Positions 9,085 through 17,621 of a stretch of DNA of 64,000 nt are shown here, piece by piece. Source of the DNA: Caulobacter sp. X (GTDB lineage: Bacteria; Pseudomonadota; Alphaproteobacteria; Caulobacterales; Caulobacteraceae); NCBI RefSeq assembly GCF_002742635.1, contig NZ_PEGF01000001.1, forward strand, positions 2,294,001 to 2,358,000. The letters run 5' to 3'. Every line of letters begins with the position of its first letter. The stretch's first letter is position 1. The notes under the pieces were generated by a model. That model was given only the letters and a program-made list of their open reading frames with translations, made no database searches and was not told where the DNA came from. The translations under genes were made by a program, and so were the position numbers.

Positions 9085-10260
9085 ATGATTTCCTCCTCAG
9101 AAGTCTTGTCCGAACGCGCCATCGACATCCTGGCCAAGCTGGTGGCCTTCGACACCACCTCGCGGCGCTCGAACCTGGAGCTGATCCAATGGGTCGAGGG
9201 CTATCTCGCCGATCTGGGCATCCCCTCGCGGCGCGTTCCGAACGCCGATGGCTCCAAGTCGAACCTGATGGCCATGATCGGCCCGGCGATCGAGGGCGGG
9301 GTCGTGCTCTCTGGACATACCGATGTCGTTCCCGTCGATGGTCAGCCCTGGTCCAGCGATCCTTGGACCCTGACCGAGCGCGACGGCCGGCTCTATGGCC
9401 GTGGGACCTGCGACATGAAGGGCTTCCTCGCGCTCGCCCTGGCCGCTGCGCCGGACCTCGCCAAGGCCACGCTGAGGAAGCCCGTCCATTTGGCCTTCTC
9501 GTACGACGAGGAAGTCGGATGTCTTGGCGCGCCCGCCATGATCGACGTCATCGCCCGCGAAGCGCCCCGCCCCGCGCTTGTCGTCGTGGGCGAACCGACG
9601 GACATGGTCGCGGTGCGCGCGCACAAGGGCATCGCCAGCTTCATCGTCACCGTCACCGGCCGCGAAGCCCATTCCAGCCTGACCCACCTGGGCGTCTCGG
9701 CCAACATGGCGGCCATCAAGCTGATGGCGATGCTGGTCTTGCTGTCCGAGCGGCTGGAGCGCGAGGCCGATCCCAACTCGCCCTTCACGCCCAAGGGCGC
9801 GACCCTGACCATCGGCCAGGTCAATGGCGGCACCGCCGTAAACATCCTGGCGCGCGAGTGCGTCTTCGTCTTCGACCTGCGTACGCCCGCCGGCATGGAC
9901 CCCGAGGCGCTGCTGGCTGACTTCTTCGCGGCCGCCCAGCGGATGGACGCCGAGATCAAGGCCAAGGCGCCGGAAGGCGGCGTGAAGGTCGAGCGTCGTT
10001 CCCTGACGCCCGCCTTCGCACCGGAGGAGGACGGCGTCGCCGAGGCCTTCGCCCGCAGGCTGGCCGGCGACAACGGCCCGCCACGGGTCGTGCCTTACGC
10101 CGCCGAGGCCGGGCAGTTCCAGGGCGCGGGCTTCTCGACCGTGATCTGCGGCCCCGGTTCTATCGACCAGGCCCACCAGCCCGACGAGTATGTCGAGATC
10201 AGCCAGATGCAGCGCGGCGCGGCCTTCATGCGCCGCCTGATCGAGGACCTGTCGGTCTAG
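9085..10260 (+). CDS. argE: Acetylornithine deacetylase
   Basis: 391 residues, M20 metallopeptidase family. The di-zinc ligands are in GHTDVVPVDGQPW, RGTCDMKGFLAL, DEEVGCLGA and the late His of DQAHQPDEY. The DTTSR motif near residue 25 and the GREAHSS dimerisation-domain stretch fit ArgE, which removes acetyl from N2-acetylornithine in arginine synthesis; the family also contains succinyl-diaminopimelate desuccinylase, which is less likely given the CGPGSIDQAHQ context. The TAG stop overlaps the convergent glycosyltransferase stop in a shared CTAG. Confidence 0.9.
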   Translation: MISSSEVLSERAIDILAKLVAFDTTSRRSNLELIQWVEGYLADLGIPSRRVPNADGSKSNLMAMIGPAIEGGVVLSGHTDVVPVDGQPWSSDPWTLTERDGRLYGRGTCDMKGFLALALAAAPDLAKATLRKPVHLAFSYDEEVGCLGAPAMIDVIAREAPRPALVVVGEPTDMVAVRAHKGIASFIVTVTGREAHSSLTHLGVSANMAAIKLMAMLVLLSERLEREADPNSPFTPKGATLTIGQVNGGTAVNILARECVFVFDLRTPAGMDPEALLADFFAAAQRMDAEIKAKAPEGGVKVERRSLTPAFAPEEDGVAEAFARRLAGDNGPPRVVPYAAEAGQFQGAGFSTVICGPGSIDQAHQPDEYVEISQMQRGAAFMRRLIEDLSV

Positions 10261-11282
10261 ATCCCGCGCGCTTTGCGGATCACGAGCCGCCGGCCGATGA
10301 AGGCGGCCGGATCGATCGACATCACCCGCAGGATCGCGCTCGGCGAGGCCTTTCGCATGGCCTGGATCGCGCGGCGATCGGCCATGACCGCGTCAAGGTC
10401 GTCGCGCTTCAGCGCCGCCTTGATCCCCCGGATGGCCGGGGCGACGTCGCCGCGCCGCCAGTGCAGCAGCAGAAGGCCGGCCGTCACGGCGACGTGCAGC
10501 GGCAGGGTGACCGGGAACAGCCAGCCGGGCGTGTTCTTCAGGAAGGTCCAGACGCGATTGCGCGAGCCATGGAAGATGGCGAAGTCAGAGCGCACGCCCG
10601 TGCTGGCCGAGCCAACGTGGGCGACCTTGGCCTTGGGCAGCAGCAGGGTCGGCTGGCCCAGAAGCCGCAGGCGATAGCCCAGGTCGACGTCCTCGCAATA
10701 GCAGAAGTAGCGCTCGTCGAAGCCGCCGACCTCGAGGAACAGCGCGCGATCGATCAGCATGGCCGCGCCGCAGGCCGAAAACACCTCGCCCTCGGGCAGG
10801 ACCGGCGGCGTTTTCCGACCGTAGCCGCCTCGGAACGGAATGCCCGCGCTGGTCAGGTTGTCGCCCGCCCCGTCGAGCAAGCCGGGTTGGTCGGCGGACA
10901 GCTGCAGCGAGGCGAAGCTCTTCACCGACGGGTGGCGCGTTACGCCCGCCATCAGCTCCTCCAGCCAGTCCGGCTCCGGATAGGCGTCGGGGTTCAGGAG
11001 CACCAGCCACCGCCCCTTGGCGCGCCGGGCGGCGAGGTTGTTGCCGGCCGCGAAGCCCAGATTGGCGCCGGCCTCGACGAAATCGACCCACGGATGGGCC
11101 TTGGCCGCCGCCTGGGGCGCGCCGTCGGTCGAGGCGTTGTCGATCAGGATCGTCTCGAAATCGCGGAAGGTCTGGGCCTCCAGCCGCGACAGGCATTCGG
11201 CCAGGGTCGGGCCGCTCTGATACGACACGATCACCACCGTGACCGCCGGGCCGCTCTTGTCTTCCATCGTCTCAGGCGGCAT
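10257..11282 (-). CDS. Family 2 glycosyltransferase (rhamnosyltransferase-like)
   Basis: About 341 residues. The ATG at 11282 is chosen because the frame upstream runs into rmlC; another ATG at 11267 is possible. The GT-A fold is visible: VTVVIVSYQSGPTLAECL at the N-terminus, DNASTDGAP, NLGFAAGNN and the metal-binding NPDA in LLNPDAYPEP. The C-terminal third has a hydrophobic stretch near FPVTLPLHVAVTAGLLLL that could tether it to the membrane. The neighbouring rmlC gene suggests a rhamnosyltransferase for LPS or exopolysaccharide, but donor and acceptor are inferred only from context. Confidence 0.85.
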   Translation of the reverse strand: MPPETMEDKSGPAVTVVIVSYQSGPTLAECLSRLEAQTFRDFETILIDNASTDGAPQAAAKAHPWVDFVEAGANLGFAAGNNLAARRAKGRWLVLLNPDAYPEPDWLEELMAGVTRHPSVKSFASLQLSADQPGLLDGAGDNLTSAGIPFRGGYGRKTPPVLPEGEVFSACGAAMLIDRALFLEVGGFDERYFCYCEDVDLGYRLRLLGQPTLLLPKAKVAHVGSASTGVRSDFAIFHGSRNRVWTFLKNTPGWLFPVTLPLHVAVTAGLLLLHWRRGDVAPAIRGIKAALKRDDLDAVMADRRAIQAMRKASPSAILRVMSIDPAAFIGRRLVIRKARGI

Positions 11283-11318
11283 CGGTGGCCAGTCGTTTCT
11301 CAAATCGAAGTACGCGTC

Positions 11319-11882
11319 ATGAAGATCACGCCGCTGGCGATCCCCGAAGTGCTGCTTATCACGCCCGCGCGTCATGGCGATGAGCGCGGCTGGTTTTCCG
11401 AGACCTTCCGCCAAGCGGCGTTGGAGGAAGCCGGATTCAAGGCCGCCTTCGTGCAGGACAACCATGTCCGTTCGACGACCCGCGGCATCCAGCGCGGCCT
11501 GCACTACCAGAAGCCGCCACACGCCCAGGACAAGCTGCTGCGCTGCGTGGTCGGCGCGATCTTCGACGTGGCGGTCGACATCCGCAAAGGCTCGCCGACC
11601 TACGGCCGGTGGGTGGGGGCCGAGCTGTCGGCCGAGAACCGCCAGCAACTGCTGGTCCCCAAGGGCTTCGCCCACGGCTACGTCACCCTGACCGACGCCT
11701 GCGAGGTGCTCTACAAGGTCACCGACTACTACGCGCCTCAGGCAGAGGGCGGGGTGCGGTGGAGCGATCCGGCGATCGGCATCGACTGGCCGATCCAGGT
11801 TTCGGAGATCACCGCCAACGACCGCGACAACGCCGCGCCGCTGTTGGCCGAGATCGACTCGCCATTTGTCTACGAGGGCTGA
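11319..11882 (+). CDS. rmlC: dTDP-4-dehydrorhamnose 3,5-epimerase
   Basis: 187 residues from the ATG at 11319. It is a cupin enzyme for the third step of dTDP-rhamnose synthesis. The catalytic His lies in QRGLHYQ, the substrate loop in PKGFAHGYVTL, and the partner Tyr region in YKVTDYYAPQ. It starts only 36 bp from the divergent glycosyltransferase start, so the two promoters must be very compact. Its TGA overlaps the ATG of the hydrolase gene by one base. It is unlinked to rmlBDA by about 3.3 kb containing purU, argE and the glycosyltransferase. Confidence 0.95.
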   Translation: MKITPLAIPEVLLITPARHGDERGWFSETFRQAALEEAGFKAAFVQDNHVRSTTRGIQRGLHYQKPPHAQDKLLRCVVGAIFDVAVDIRKGSPTYGRWVGAELSAENRQQLLVPKGFAHGYVTLTDACEVLYKVTDYYAPQAEGGVRWSDPAIGIDWPIQVSEITANDRDNAAPLLAEIDSPFVYEG

Positions 11883-12787
11883 TGATGCAGGATTTCACCG
11901 ATTTCTTCTGGACCTCGCCCGAGGGCCTGCCGCTCCACGCCCGGGACTACGCGCCGCGCGGCGGGGACCAGAAAGCGCCGGTGATCTGCATCCATGGTCT
12001 GACCCGCAATGCGCGCGACTTCGAAGACCTCGCCCCGAAAATCGCCGCCAAGGGCCGCCGTGTCCTGGCGGTCGACGTCCGCGGCCGGGGGCTGTCGGCG
12101 CGGGACCCGAACCCGATGAACTACCAGCCCGGCACATACGCGGCCGATATCGTGGCCCTGCTGGACGCCGCGAAGATCGACAAGGCGGTGTTCGTCGGCA
12201 CCAGCATGGGTGGTCTGATCACCATGGTCCTGGCCTCGTTCAAGCCCGAAGCCATCGCCGCGGCCGTGCTGAACGACGTTGGCCCGGAGATCTCGCCGGT
12301 CGGGCTGGCGCGGATCGCCGGCTATACGGGCCGGGCCGGACGGTTCGAGACCTGGGACGAGGCGGCGGCCTATGTCCGCGACATCAACCAGGCCGCCTTT
12401 CCCGGCTATGGCCCCGAGGACTGGGATCGCGCCGCTCGCCGGACCTTCGACGCCCAGGACGGCGGCTTCGTCGCCGCCTACGATCCCGACATCGCCGCAC
12501 CCATCCGGGCCGCGGCCGAGGCGGCCGCCAAGGTCCAGGCCGAGACGGGACAGGCGCCGCCGCCGCCCAACATGTACCCGCTGTTCAGCGCCCTGGCGAA
12601 GGATCGCCCGCTGCTGCTGATCCGCGGCGCGATCTCCGACCTGATCGACCCCGCGATCGCCGAGCGGATGCGCGCCGCCGCGCCGGACATGGCCTATGCC
12701 GAGGTCCCTGGCGTCGGCCATGCGCCGATGCTGACCGAGCCGGAAGCCTGGGCGGCGATAGAAAAGCTCCTCGAAACGGCGCCCTAA
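11882..12787 (+). CDS. Alpha/beta hydrolase
   Basis: 301 residues, start chosen at the ATG overlapping the rmlC stop (TGATG). The classical fold motifs are present: the oxyanion region CIHGLTRNARDF, the nucleophile elbow GTSMGG with Ser108, a late acidic residue in ISDLIDP and the catalytic His in GVGHAP. It resembles hydrolases of the MhpC/epoxide hydrolase type, but nothing in the sequence fixes the substrate. Translational coupling to rmlC implies co-expression, although no sugar-nucleotide role is evident. Confidence 0.88.
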   Translation: MMQDFTDFFWTSPEGLPLHARDYAPRGGDQKAPVICIHGLTRNARDFEDLAPKIAAKGRRVLAVDVRGRGLSARDPNPMNYQPGTYAADIVALLDAAKIDKAVFVGTSMGGLITMVLASFKPEAIAAAVLNDVGPEISPVGLARIAGYTGRAGRFETWDEAAAYVRDINQAAFPGYGPEDWDRAARRTFDAQDGGFVAAYDPDIAAPIRAAAEAAAKVQAETGQAPPPPNMYPLFSALAKDRPLLLIRGAISDLIDPAIAERMRAAAPDMAYAEVPGVGHAPMLTEPEAWAAIEKLLETAP

Positions 12788-12864
12788 AGGGGTGGGCCCG
12801 GATGGCTTGGCCGTGTTAGAGCCCCGCCACGGCCCGTTCTTCGCCGCGACAGAGTGCTGATCCG

Positions 12865-14067
12865 ATGACCCTCGACCTCGCCGCCATCCAAGCCGCCGCC
12901 GGCCGCCTGAAGGGCCAGATCGAGCGCACGCCGTGCCGCCACTCCAAGACCCTGTCGAAGATCACCGGCGCCGAGGTGTGGGTGAAGTTCGAGAACCTGC
13001 AGTTCACCGCCGCCTACAAGGAGCGCGGCGCGCTGAACAAGCTGATGCTGCTGTCGGAGGCCGAGAAGGCCAAGGGCGTCATCGCCGCCAGCGCCGGCAA
13101 CCACGCCCAGGGCCTGGCCTATCACGGCGCGCGCCTGGGTGTGCCGGTCACCATCGTCATGCCCAAGACCACGCCCTTCGTGAAGGTGCAGCACACTCGC
13201 GACTTCGGCGCGACCGTGGTCATCGAGGGCGAGACCTATGACGACGCCAACGCCCACGCCCGCAAGCTGTGCGCGGAGCAGGGCCTGACCTTCGTCCATC
13301 CGTTCGACGACTACGACATCATGGCAGGCCAGGGCACGATCGCCCTGGAAATGCTGGAGGACGCGCCGGACCTGGAGGTCCTGCCGGTGCCGATCGGCGG
13401 CGGCGGCCTGATCAGCGGCGTGGCCACGGCGGCCAAGGCTCTCAAGCCCGACATCCGCATCATCGGCTGCGAGCCGGCCATGTACCCGTCCTTCACCGCC
13501 CGCATGCGCGGTGTCGCGGCCCACTGCGGCGGCCAGACCATAGCCGAGGGCGTGGCCGTCAAGCAGGTCGGCGACCTGACCTACGGCGTCGTGCGTCCGC
13601 TGATCGACGACGTGCTGCTGCTGGAAGAGCCGCACCTGGAGCAGGCCGTCTCGCTGTATTGCAACGTCGAGAAGACCATCGCCGAGGGCGCCGGGGCCGC
13701 CTCGCTGGCCGCCCTGCTGGCCTATCCGGAACGCTTCCGGGGCAAGAAGTGCGGCCTGATCCTGTGCGGCGGCAACATCGACACCCGCCTCTTGGCCTCG
13801 GTGCTGACCCGCGAACTGGTCCGCGCCCAGCGCCTGGCCAGTTTGCGCATCATCGGCGACGACCGCCCGGGGCTTCTCTCGACCGTGGCCAGCGTGATCG
13901 GCGCCATGGGCGCCAATATCATCGAGGTGAACCACAATCGCCTGGCGCTGGACGTCCCGGCCAAGGGCGCTGAGTTCGACATCACGATCGAAACCCGCGA
14001 CGCCCAGCACACCCAGGAAGTCATGGACGCCCTGCGCGAGAGCGGTTACCCGCCCCGCGCCGTCTAG
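12865..14067 (+). CDS. ilvA: Threonine ammonia-lyase with C-terminal ACT domain
   Basis: 400 residues. The PLP lysine is Lys52 in FTAAYKERGALNKL, with the SAGNHAQG substrate loop and the GGGGL phosphate-binding loop. The last ~75 residues (from LRIIGDDRPGLLSTVAS) form a single ACT domain, unlike the long two-ACT-like regulatory tail of E. coli IlvA. This shorter form is widespread in alphaproteobacteria and may serve isoleucine synthesis or threonine breakdown; the sequence does not decide. It starts 77 bp after the hydrolase and is convergent with the FKBP gene. Confidence 0.92.
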   Translation: MTLDLAAIQAAAGRLKGQIERTPCRHSKTLSKITGAEVWVKFENLQFTAAYKERGALNKLMLLSEAEKAKGVIAASAGNHAQGLAYHGARLGVPVTIVMPKTTPFVKVQHTRDFGATVVIEGETYDDANAHARKLCAEQGLTFVHPFDDYDIMAGQGTIALEMLEDAPDLEVLPVPIGGGGLISGVATAAKALKPDIRIIGCEPAMYPSFTARMRGVAAHCGGQTIAEGVAVKQVGDLTYGVVRPLIDDVLLLEEPHLEQAVSLYCNVEKTIAEGAGAASLAALLAYPERFRGKKCGLILCGGNIDTRLLASVLTRELVRAQRLASLRIIGDDRPGLLSTVASVIGAMGANIIEVNHNRLALDVPAKGAEFDITIETRDAQHTQEVMDALRESGYPPRAV

Positions 14068-14071
14068 AGTC

Positions 14072-14569
14072 CTATTCCTTCGGCTTGCCAGGACCGATCC
14101 GGTTCACGTCCAAGAGCTCGATCCGGAAGATCATCACGCTGTTGCCGGGGATCGGGCCCTTGTCCTGGGCGCCATAGCCCAGCGCCGGCGGCACATAGAG
14201 GATCCACTCGTCGCCGGCCTTCATGCGCTGAAGCGCGATGACCCACGCCGGGACTAGGCCGTCCAGCGGAAACACCGCCGGCACGCCGCGCTCATAGCTG
14301 CTGTCGAACACCGTGCCGTCCAGCAGCTTGCCTTCGTAATGGACCTTCACCTCATCGGCGGTCGTGGGGTGCAGGCCGCCCGGAGGCCCCTCGCGCACGA
14401 CCTTGTACTGCAAACCCTGAGGCAGGGTGACGACGCCTGGCTCCTTGGCGTTCTTGGCCATGAAGGCGTCGGCGGCCGCCAGGTTCTCCTGCGCCTTCTT
14501 GCTAGGGCCACAGGCGGCGAGCGTCAGGCCGGCGGCGGCGAGGGTGAGAAGCAGAGAACGACGAAGCAT
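14072..14569 (-). CDS. FKBP-type peptidyl-prolyl cis-trans isomerase lipoprotein
   Basis: 165 residues. A signal peptide ends in the lipobox LAAC (Cys20), predicting attachment to a membrane facing the periplasm. The FKBP domain covers the C-terminal two-thirds: VKVHYEGKLLDGTVFDSSYERG, then PLDGLVPAWVIALQRMKAGDEW and YVPPALGYG. It should catalyse proline isomerisation during periplasmic folding. The lysine-containing start of the mature part (GPSKKAQENLAAADAF) is a short FKBP-N-like linker. It is five bases from the convergent ilvA stop. Confidence 0.93.
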   Translation of the reverse strand: MLRRSLLLTLAAAGLTLAACGPSKKAQENLAAADAFMAKNAKEPGVVTLPQGLQYKVVREGPPGGLHPTTADEVKVHYEGKLLDGTVFDSSYERGVPAVFPLDGLVPAWVIALQRMKAGDEWILYVPPALGYGAQDKGPIPGNSVMIFRIELLDVNRIGPGKPKE

Positions 14570-14683
14570 GGAGAAACCTCAGGCGAAGCTGGCCCTTCAG
14601 CTAGCACGGACAGCGCGGGATTCCATCTCCGAGCCTTTCCGCCAACGATTTCACGGAACAGTGGTGGCTTTCGGCCGCCAGCT

Positions 14684-14693
14684 TTTCTAGAAA
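14684..14693. promoter_or_regulatory. Perfect palindrome upstream of galU
   Basis: TTTCTAGAAA is a perfect 10-bp palindrome about 29 bp upstream of the galU ATG, in the 152-bp region shared with the divergent FKBP gene. It could be an operator, but ten bases of symmetry in one copy is weak evidence. Confidence 0.2.
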
Positions 14694-14721
14694 CGGCGTC
14701 CCAACATTAGACGAGCCGCTC

Positions 14722-15597
14722 ATGAAACCCGTTCGTAAAGCCGTCCTTCCCGTCGCCGGCCTGGGCACCCGCGTTCTGCCCGGCACCAAGACTACGCCGA
14801 AGGAGCTGCTGAACGTCGTCGACCGGCCGATCCTGTCCTACATCGTCGAGGAAGGCCGCAAGGCCGGCATCGAGCACTTCGTCTTCGTCACCGGCCGCTC
14901 GAAAGGCGCGATCGAGGACTATTTCGACCACCAGGTCGAGCTGGAAGCCCAGCTGGAAGCCAAGGGCAAGACCGACATCCTCAATCAGCTCCGGGCCGAG
15001 TTGCCGAAGCCCGGCGAGATGAGCTTCGTGCGTCAGATGGCTCCGCTGGGTCTGGGCCACGCCGTGTGGTGCGCCCGCGACATCATCGGCGACGAGCCGT
15101 TCGCGGTCATGCTGCCCGACGTGATCGTCGACGCCGAGCCTTCGGCCCTGAATCAGCTGATCGAGGTCTACAACAAGGTCGGCGGCGGCAACGTCATCGG
15201 CGTCGAGGAAGTCCCGGCCAGCGAGACCCACAAGTACGGCATCGTCGCGCCAGGCAAGGTCGACGGCCGCGTCGCCACCATGACCGGCATGGTCGAGAAG
15301 CCGCCGCAGGGCACGGCCCCCTCGAACTGGTCGATCGCCGGCCGCTACATCCTGCAGCCCGAGATCTTCGGCCTGCTGGCCAGCCAGGAGAAGGGCGCAG
15401 GCAACGAGATCCAGCTGACGGACTCGATGGCCAAGCTGATGCAGCAACAGCCGTTCCACGCCTATGTCTATGACGGCGTGACCCACGACTGCGGCGACAA
15501 GATCGGCCTGCTGCGCGCCAATGTCGCCCTGGCCCTGAAGCGCCCCGACCTCGGCGCCGCGGCCCGCGCGGCGGTGGAAGCGGCTCTGAAGGCTTAA
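14722..15597 (+). CDS. galU: UTP-glucose-1-phosphate uridylyltransferase
   Basis: 291 residues; makes UDP-glucose from UTP and glucose-1-phosphate for LPS, glycans and osmoregulated polymers. The nucleotide-binding motif GLGTRVLPGTKTTPKE is near residue 13, and VMLPDVIVD, GVEEVPASETHKYG and MVEKPPQG follow as in bacterial GalU. The glucose-1-phosphate substrate is the product of Pgm, encoded at 36949-38586. It is flanked by the FKBP gene (divergent) and queG (convergent), so it is probably transcribed alone. Confidence 0.96.
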   Translation: MKPVRKAVLPVAGLGTRVLPGTKTTPKELLNVVDRPILSYIVEEGRKAGIEHFVFVTGRSKGAIEDYFDHQVELEAQLEAKGKTDILNQLRAELPKPGEMSFVRQMAPLGLGHAVWCARDIIGDEPFAVMLPDVIVDAEPSALNQLIEVYNKVGGGNVIGVEEVPASETHKYGIVAPGKVDGRVATMTGMVEKPPQGTAPSNWSIAGRYILQPEIFGLLASQEKGAGNEIQLTDSMAKLMQQQPFHAYVYDGVTHDCGDKIGLLRANVALALKRPDLGAAARAAVEAALKA

Positions 15598-15609
15598 GAA
15601 TAAGCCCTG

Positions 15610-15709
15610 CCCCCAGCGGGGGAGGCGGCCGAAGGCCAGAGGGGGAAGTTTCGGGCTATCCGGTTTCTTCCCCCTCCGTCGCCTGCGGCGCCACCTCCCC
15701 CGCTGGGGG
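15610..15709. repeat. Large GC-rich inverted repeat running into queG
   Basis: A left arm (15610-15648, beginning CCCCCAGCGGGGGAGG) faces a right arm (15667-15709, ending CCTCCCCCGCTGGGGGG) around a short centre. The outer 15 or so bases of each arm match; the inner parts are imperfect, with AGAGGGGGAAG against CTTCCCCCTC. Dispersed palindromes of this composition are frequent in Caulobacter intergenic DNA. The right arm lies inside the queG reading frame and supplies its last codons. It may also form a bidirectional hairpin between the convergent galU and queG genes. Confidence 0.75.
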
Positions 15710-16843
15710 GAGGATTTCCCATTCCGCCAAGACCTCTGCGTCGTCCTCGTCCTGCTTCAAGGCCGCCGCCGCGTCTCCCAGGAGCCGGCGCGCGGCCCAG
15801 ACCGCCGCGCCGCGCACCACGGGCGCGGGATCGGCCAGCAGCGGCTCGACCACCGCCATCAGGCTGGCGTCGCCGCTGTTGCCAATGGCGTACAGTACAT
15901 TGCGCACGAAGCGATCGCGGCCAATCCGCTTGATCGGGTTCTTCGAGAACAGCGTCCGGAATTCCGCATCGTCCAGCCGCGCGAGGTCGGCCAGCGAAGG
16001 CTGCTTCAAGGCCTCGCGCGCCTGCAGCTTGGCCTCGTTCGACAGCGAGGCGAACTTGTTCCACGGGCAGACGGCCAGGCAGTCGTCACAGCCGTAGATA
16101 CGATTGCCAAGGGCGGGCCGGAACTCAGCCGGGATCGGACCCGCGAGCTCTATGGTGAGGTACGAAATGCACCGTCGCGCATCCAGCTGACGCGGCGCGG
16201 GGAAGGCGTTGGTCGGGCAGACGTCCAAGCAAGCGCTGCACCGGCCGCAGTGGTCCGTCTCCGGAGCGTCCGGCGGCAGGTCCAGGGTGGTCAGCACGCT
16301 GCCCAGGAAGAGCCAGGAGCCGAAATCGCGCGAGACGAGGTTGGTGTGCTTGCCCTGCCAGCCGAGACCCGCCCGCTGGGCCAGCGGCTTTTCCATCAAC
16401 GGCGCGGTGTCGACGAACACCTTCACGTCGCGACCGAAGCGACGGTGCATCCAGCCCGCCAACACCTTCAGCCGCTTCTTGATGACGTCGTGATAGTCGT
16501 CGCCCTGGGCGTAGACCGAGATCGCCGCGCGATCAGTCCGGGCCAGCTGCTCCAAAGGATCAATGTCCGGGCCGTAGTTGACGCCCAGCACCACGGCGGA
16601 TTTCGCCTCGGTCCACATCGCCGTCGGATGCGAGCGCCGGTCCAGCGTCTCTTCCATCCAGCCCATGGCGCCATGTCGGTCGGCCTCGACGAACTCCCGC
16701 AGCCATTCGCCGTTTGGCCAGGCCGCCGCCGCGTCGGCGAAGCCGCAGGTCGAGAACCCCAGCGCGAGGGCCTCGGCGCGGATTTCGTCCTTGATCGCCA
16801 AAAGGCTTTCGAGAGGAGTCAGCTCAGAAGTCGAGGTCGTCAT
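15656..16843 (-). CDS. queG: Epoxyqueuosine reductase
   Basis: 395 residues; the cobalamin- and iron-sulfur-dependent enzyme of the last step of queuosine synthesis in tRNA. Two 4Fe-4S clusters are shown by CGRCSACLDVCP and YGCDDCLAVCPWN. Upstream, TAPLMEKPLAQRAGLGWQGK is the typical QueG core. The C-terminal extension has a HEAT-like repeat (VVEPLLADPAPVVRGAAVWA). The final ~17 residues (PPAGEVAPQATEGE and on) are encoded by an extragenic palindrome, so they are probably an accidental addition. The start overlaps the fzlA stop by 20 bp, implying one transcript. Confidence 0.95.
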   Translation of the reverse strand: MTTSTSELTPLESLLAIKDEIRAEALALGFSTCGFADAAAAWPNGEWLREFVEADRHGAMGWMEETLDRRSHPTAMWTEAKSAVVLGVNYGPDIDPLEQLARTDRAAISVYAQGDDYHDVIKKRLKVLAGWMHRRFGRDVKVFVDTAPLMEKPLAQRAGLGWQGKHTNLVSRDFGSWLFLGSVLTTLDLPPDAPETDHCGRCSACLDVCPTNAFPAPRQLDARRCISYLTIELAGPIPAEFRPALGNRIYGCDDCLAVCPWNKFASLSNEAKLQAREALKQPSLADLARLDDAEFRTLFSKNPIKRIGRDRFVRNVLYAIGNSGDASLMAVVEPLLADPAPVVRGAAVWAARRLLGDAAAALKQDEDDAEVLAEWEILPPAGEVAPQATEGEETG

Positions 16844-17510
16844 AATGCGCGGCCGGCGCGAGGCCGGGCCAGCGATCGGCCAGGATGGGCCGGAAGGCCG
16901 GCCTCGACTTCAGCTTCATGTACCAGGTCTTGGCCGCCTGGAAGTCCTTCCACGGCACGTCGCCGAAATAGTCGATGACGGACAGGTGCGCGGCGGCGGC
17001 GAAGTCGGCCAGGCTCATGCGGCGGCCCGCCAGCCAGTCGCGGGTCTGCAGAAGGCTCTCGATATAGCCAAGATGCATGCGCAAGGCTTCGCGGCCCTGG
17101 CGCAGGGCGGCGAGGTCCGGCGCGCCCATCCGCAGCAGGCGCTTCTCCATCTTCTCGTGCAGCAGGAAGCCGTTGACCTCATTGTCGAACTTGCGATCGA
17201 ACCACTGCAACAGGCGGCGCGCCTCTGCCCGTTCGGCCGGATCGCGGCCCAGCAGCGGCGGCTCCGGTTCGGTCTCCTCGATGTGCTCGAGAATGGCGCG
17301 GGTCTCGCAGGCGGTCACGGTGCGCTGGTTGCGCGTCTCGACCAGCACCGGCGGCAGGCCCGACGGGTTCAGCGCCGAGAACTCCGGCGGCATTTCCCAG
17401 TAGCGGACCTGGACCTCGACGAACGGCAGACGCTTCTCGCCCAGCGCCAGACGCACCTGTCGCGAGGCGGGATCCAGGGGGAAATGGTGAAGGGTGCGTT
17501 CGACGCTCAT
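16824..17510 (-). CDS. fzlA: FtsZ-binding GST-fold division protein FzlA
   Basis: 228 residues with a glutathione S-transferase fold: a thioredoxin-like half (HHFPLDPASRQVRLALGEKRLPF, then NPSGLPPVLVE) and an all-helical half (LADFAAAAHLSVIDYFGDVPW). It carries features I recall as functionally important in Caulobacter FzlA, namely Trp38 and the C-terminal acidic tail DDLDF with Asp227. FzlA binds FtsZ, promotes curved filaments and is needed for constriction; it is not known as a glutathione enzyme. If the assignment is wrong, it is a generic GST. It overlaps queG by 20 bp and lies 111 bp after hldE. Confidence 0.85.
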   Translation of the reverse strand: MSVERTLHHFPLDPASRQVRLALGEKRLPFVEVQVRYWEMPPEFSALNPSGLPPVLVETRNQRTVTACETRAILEHIEETEPEPPLLGRDPAERAEARRLLQWFDRKFDNEVNGFLLHEKMEKRLLRMGAPDLAALRQGREALRMHLGYIESLLQTRDWLAGRRMSLADFAAAAHLSVIDYFGDVPWKDFQAAKTWYMKLKSRPAFRPILADRWPGLAPAAHYDDLDF

Positions 17511-17621
17511 GCCTTAGGTGCGCTCAGGCTGCATCGAAAGAGCGATGCGCCGTTTTGCTTAACAAGAGATTGCTGAACCGCGATTACTCAGGAAAACCAG
17601 GCTTTTGCGCGGCGATTTCGG

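Noticed and set aside
17531-17548. GCATCG-AAAGAG-CGATGC hairpin upstream of fzlA as a terminator of hldE
   Set aside because: The stem is perfect, but on the transcribed (minus) strand no U-run follows, and it lies in the probable fzlA 5' region, so its role is unclear.
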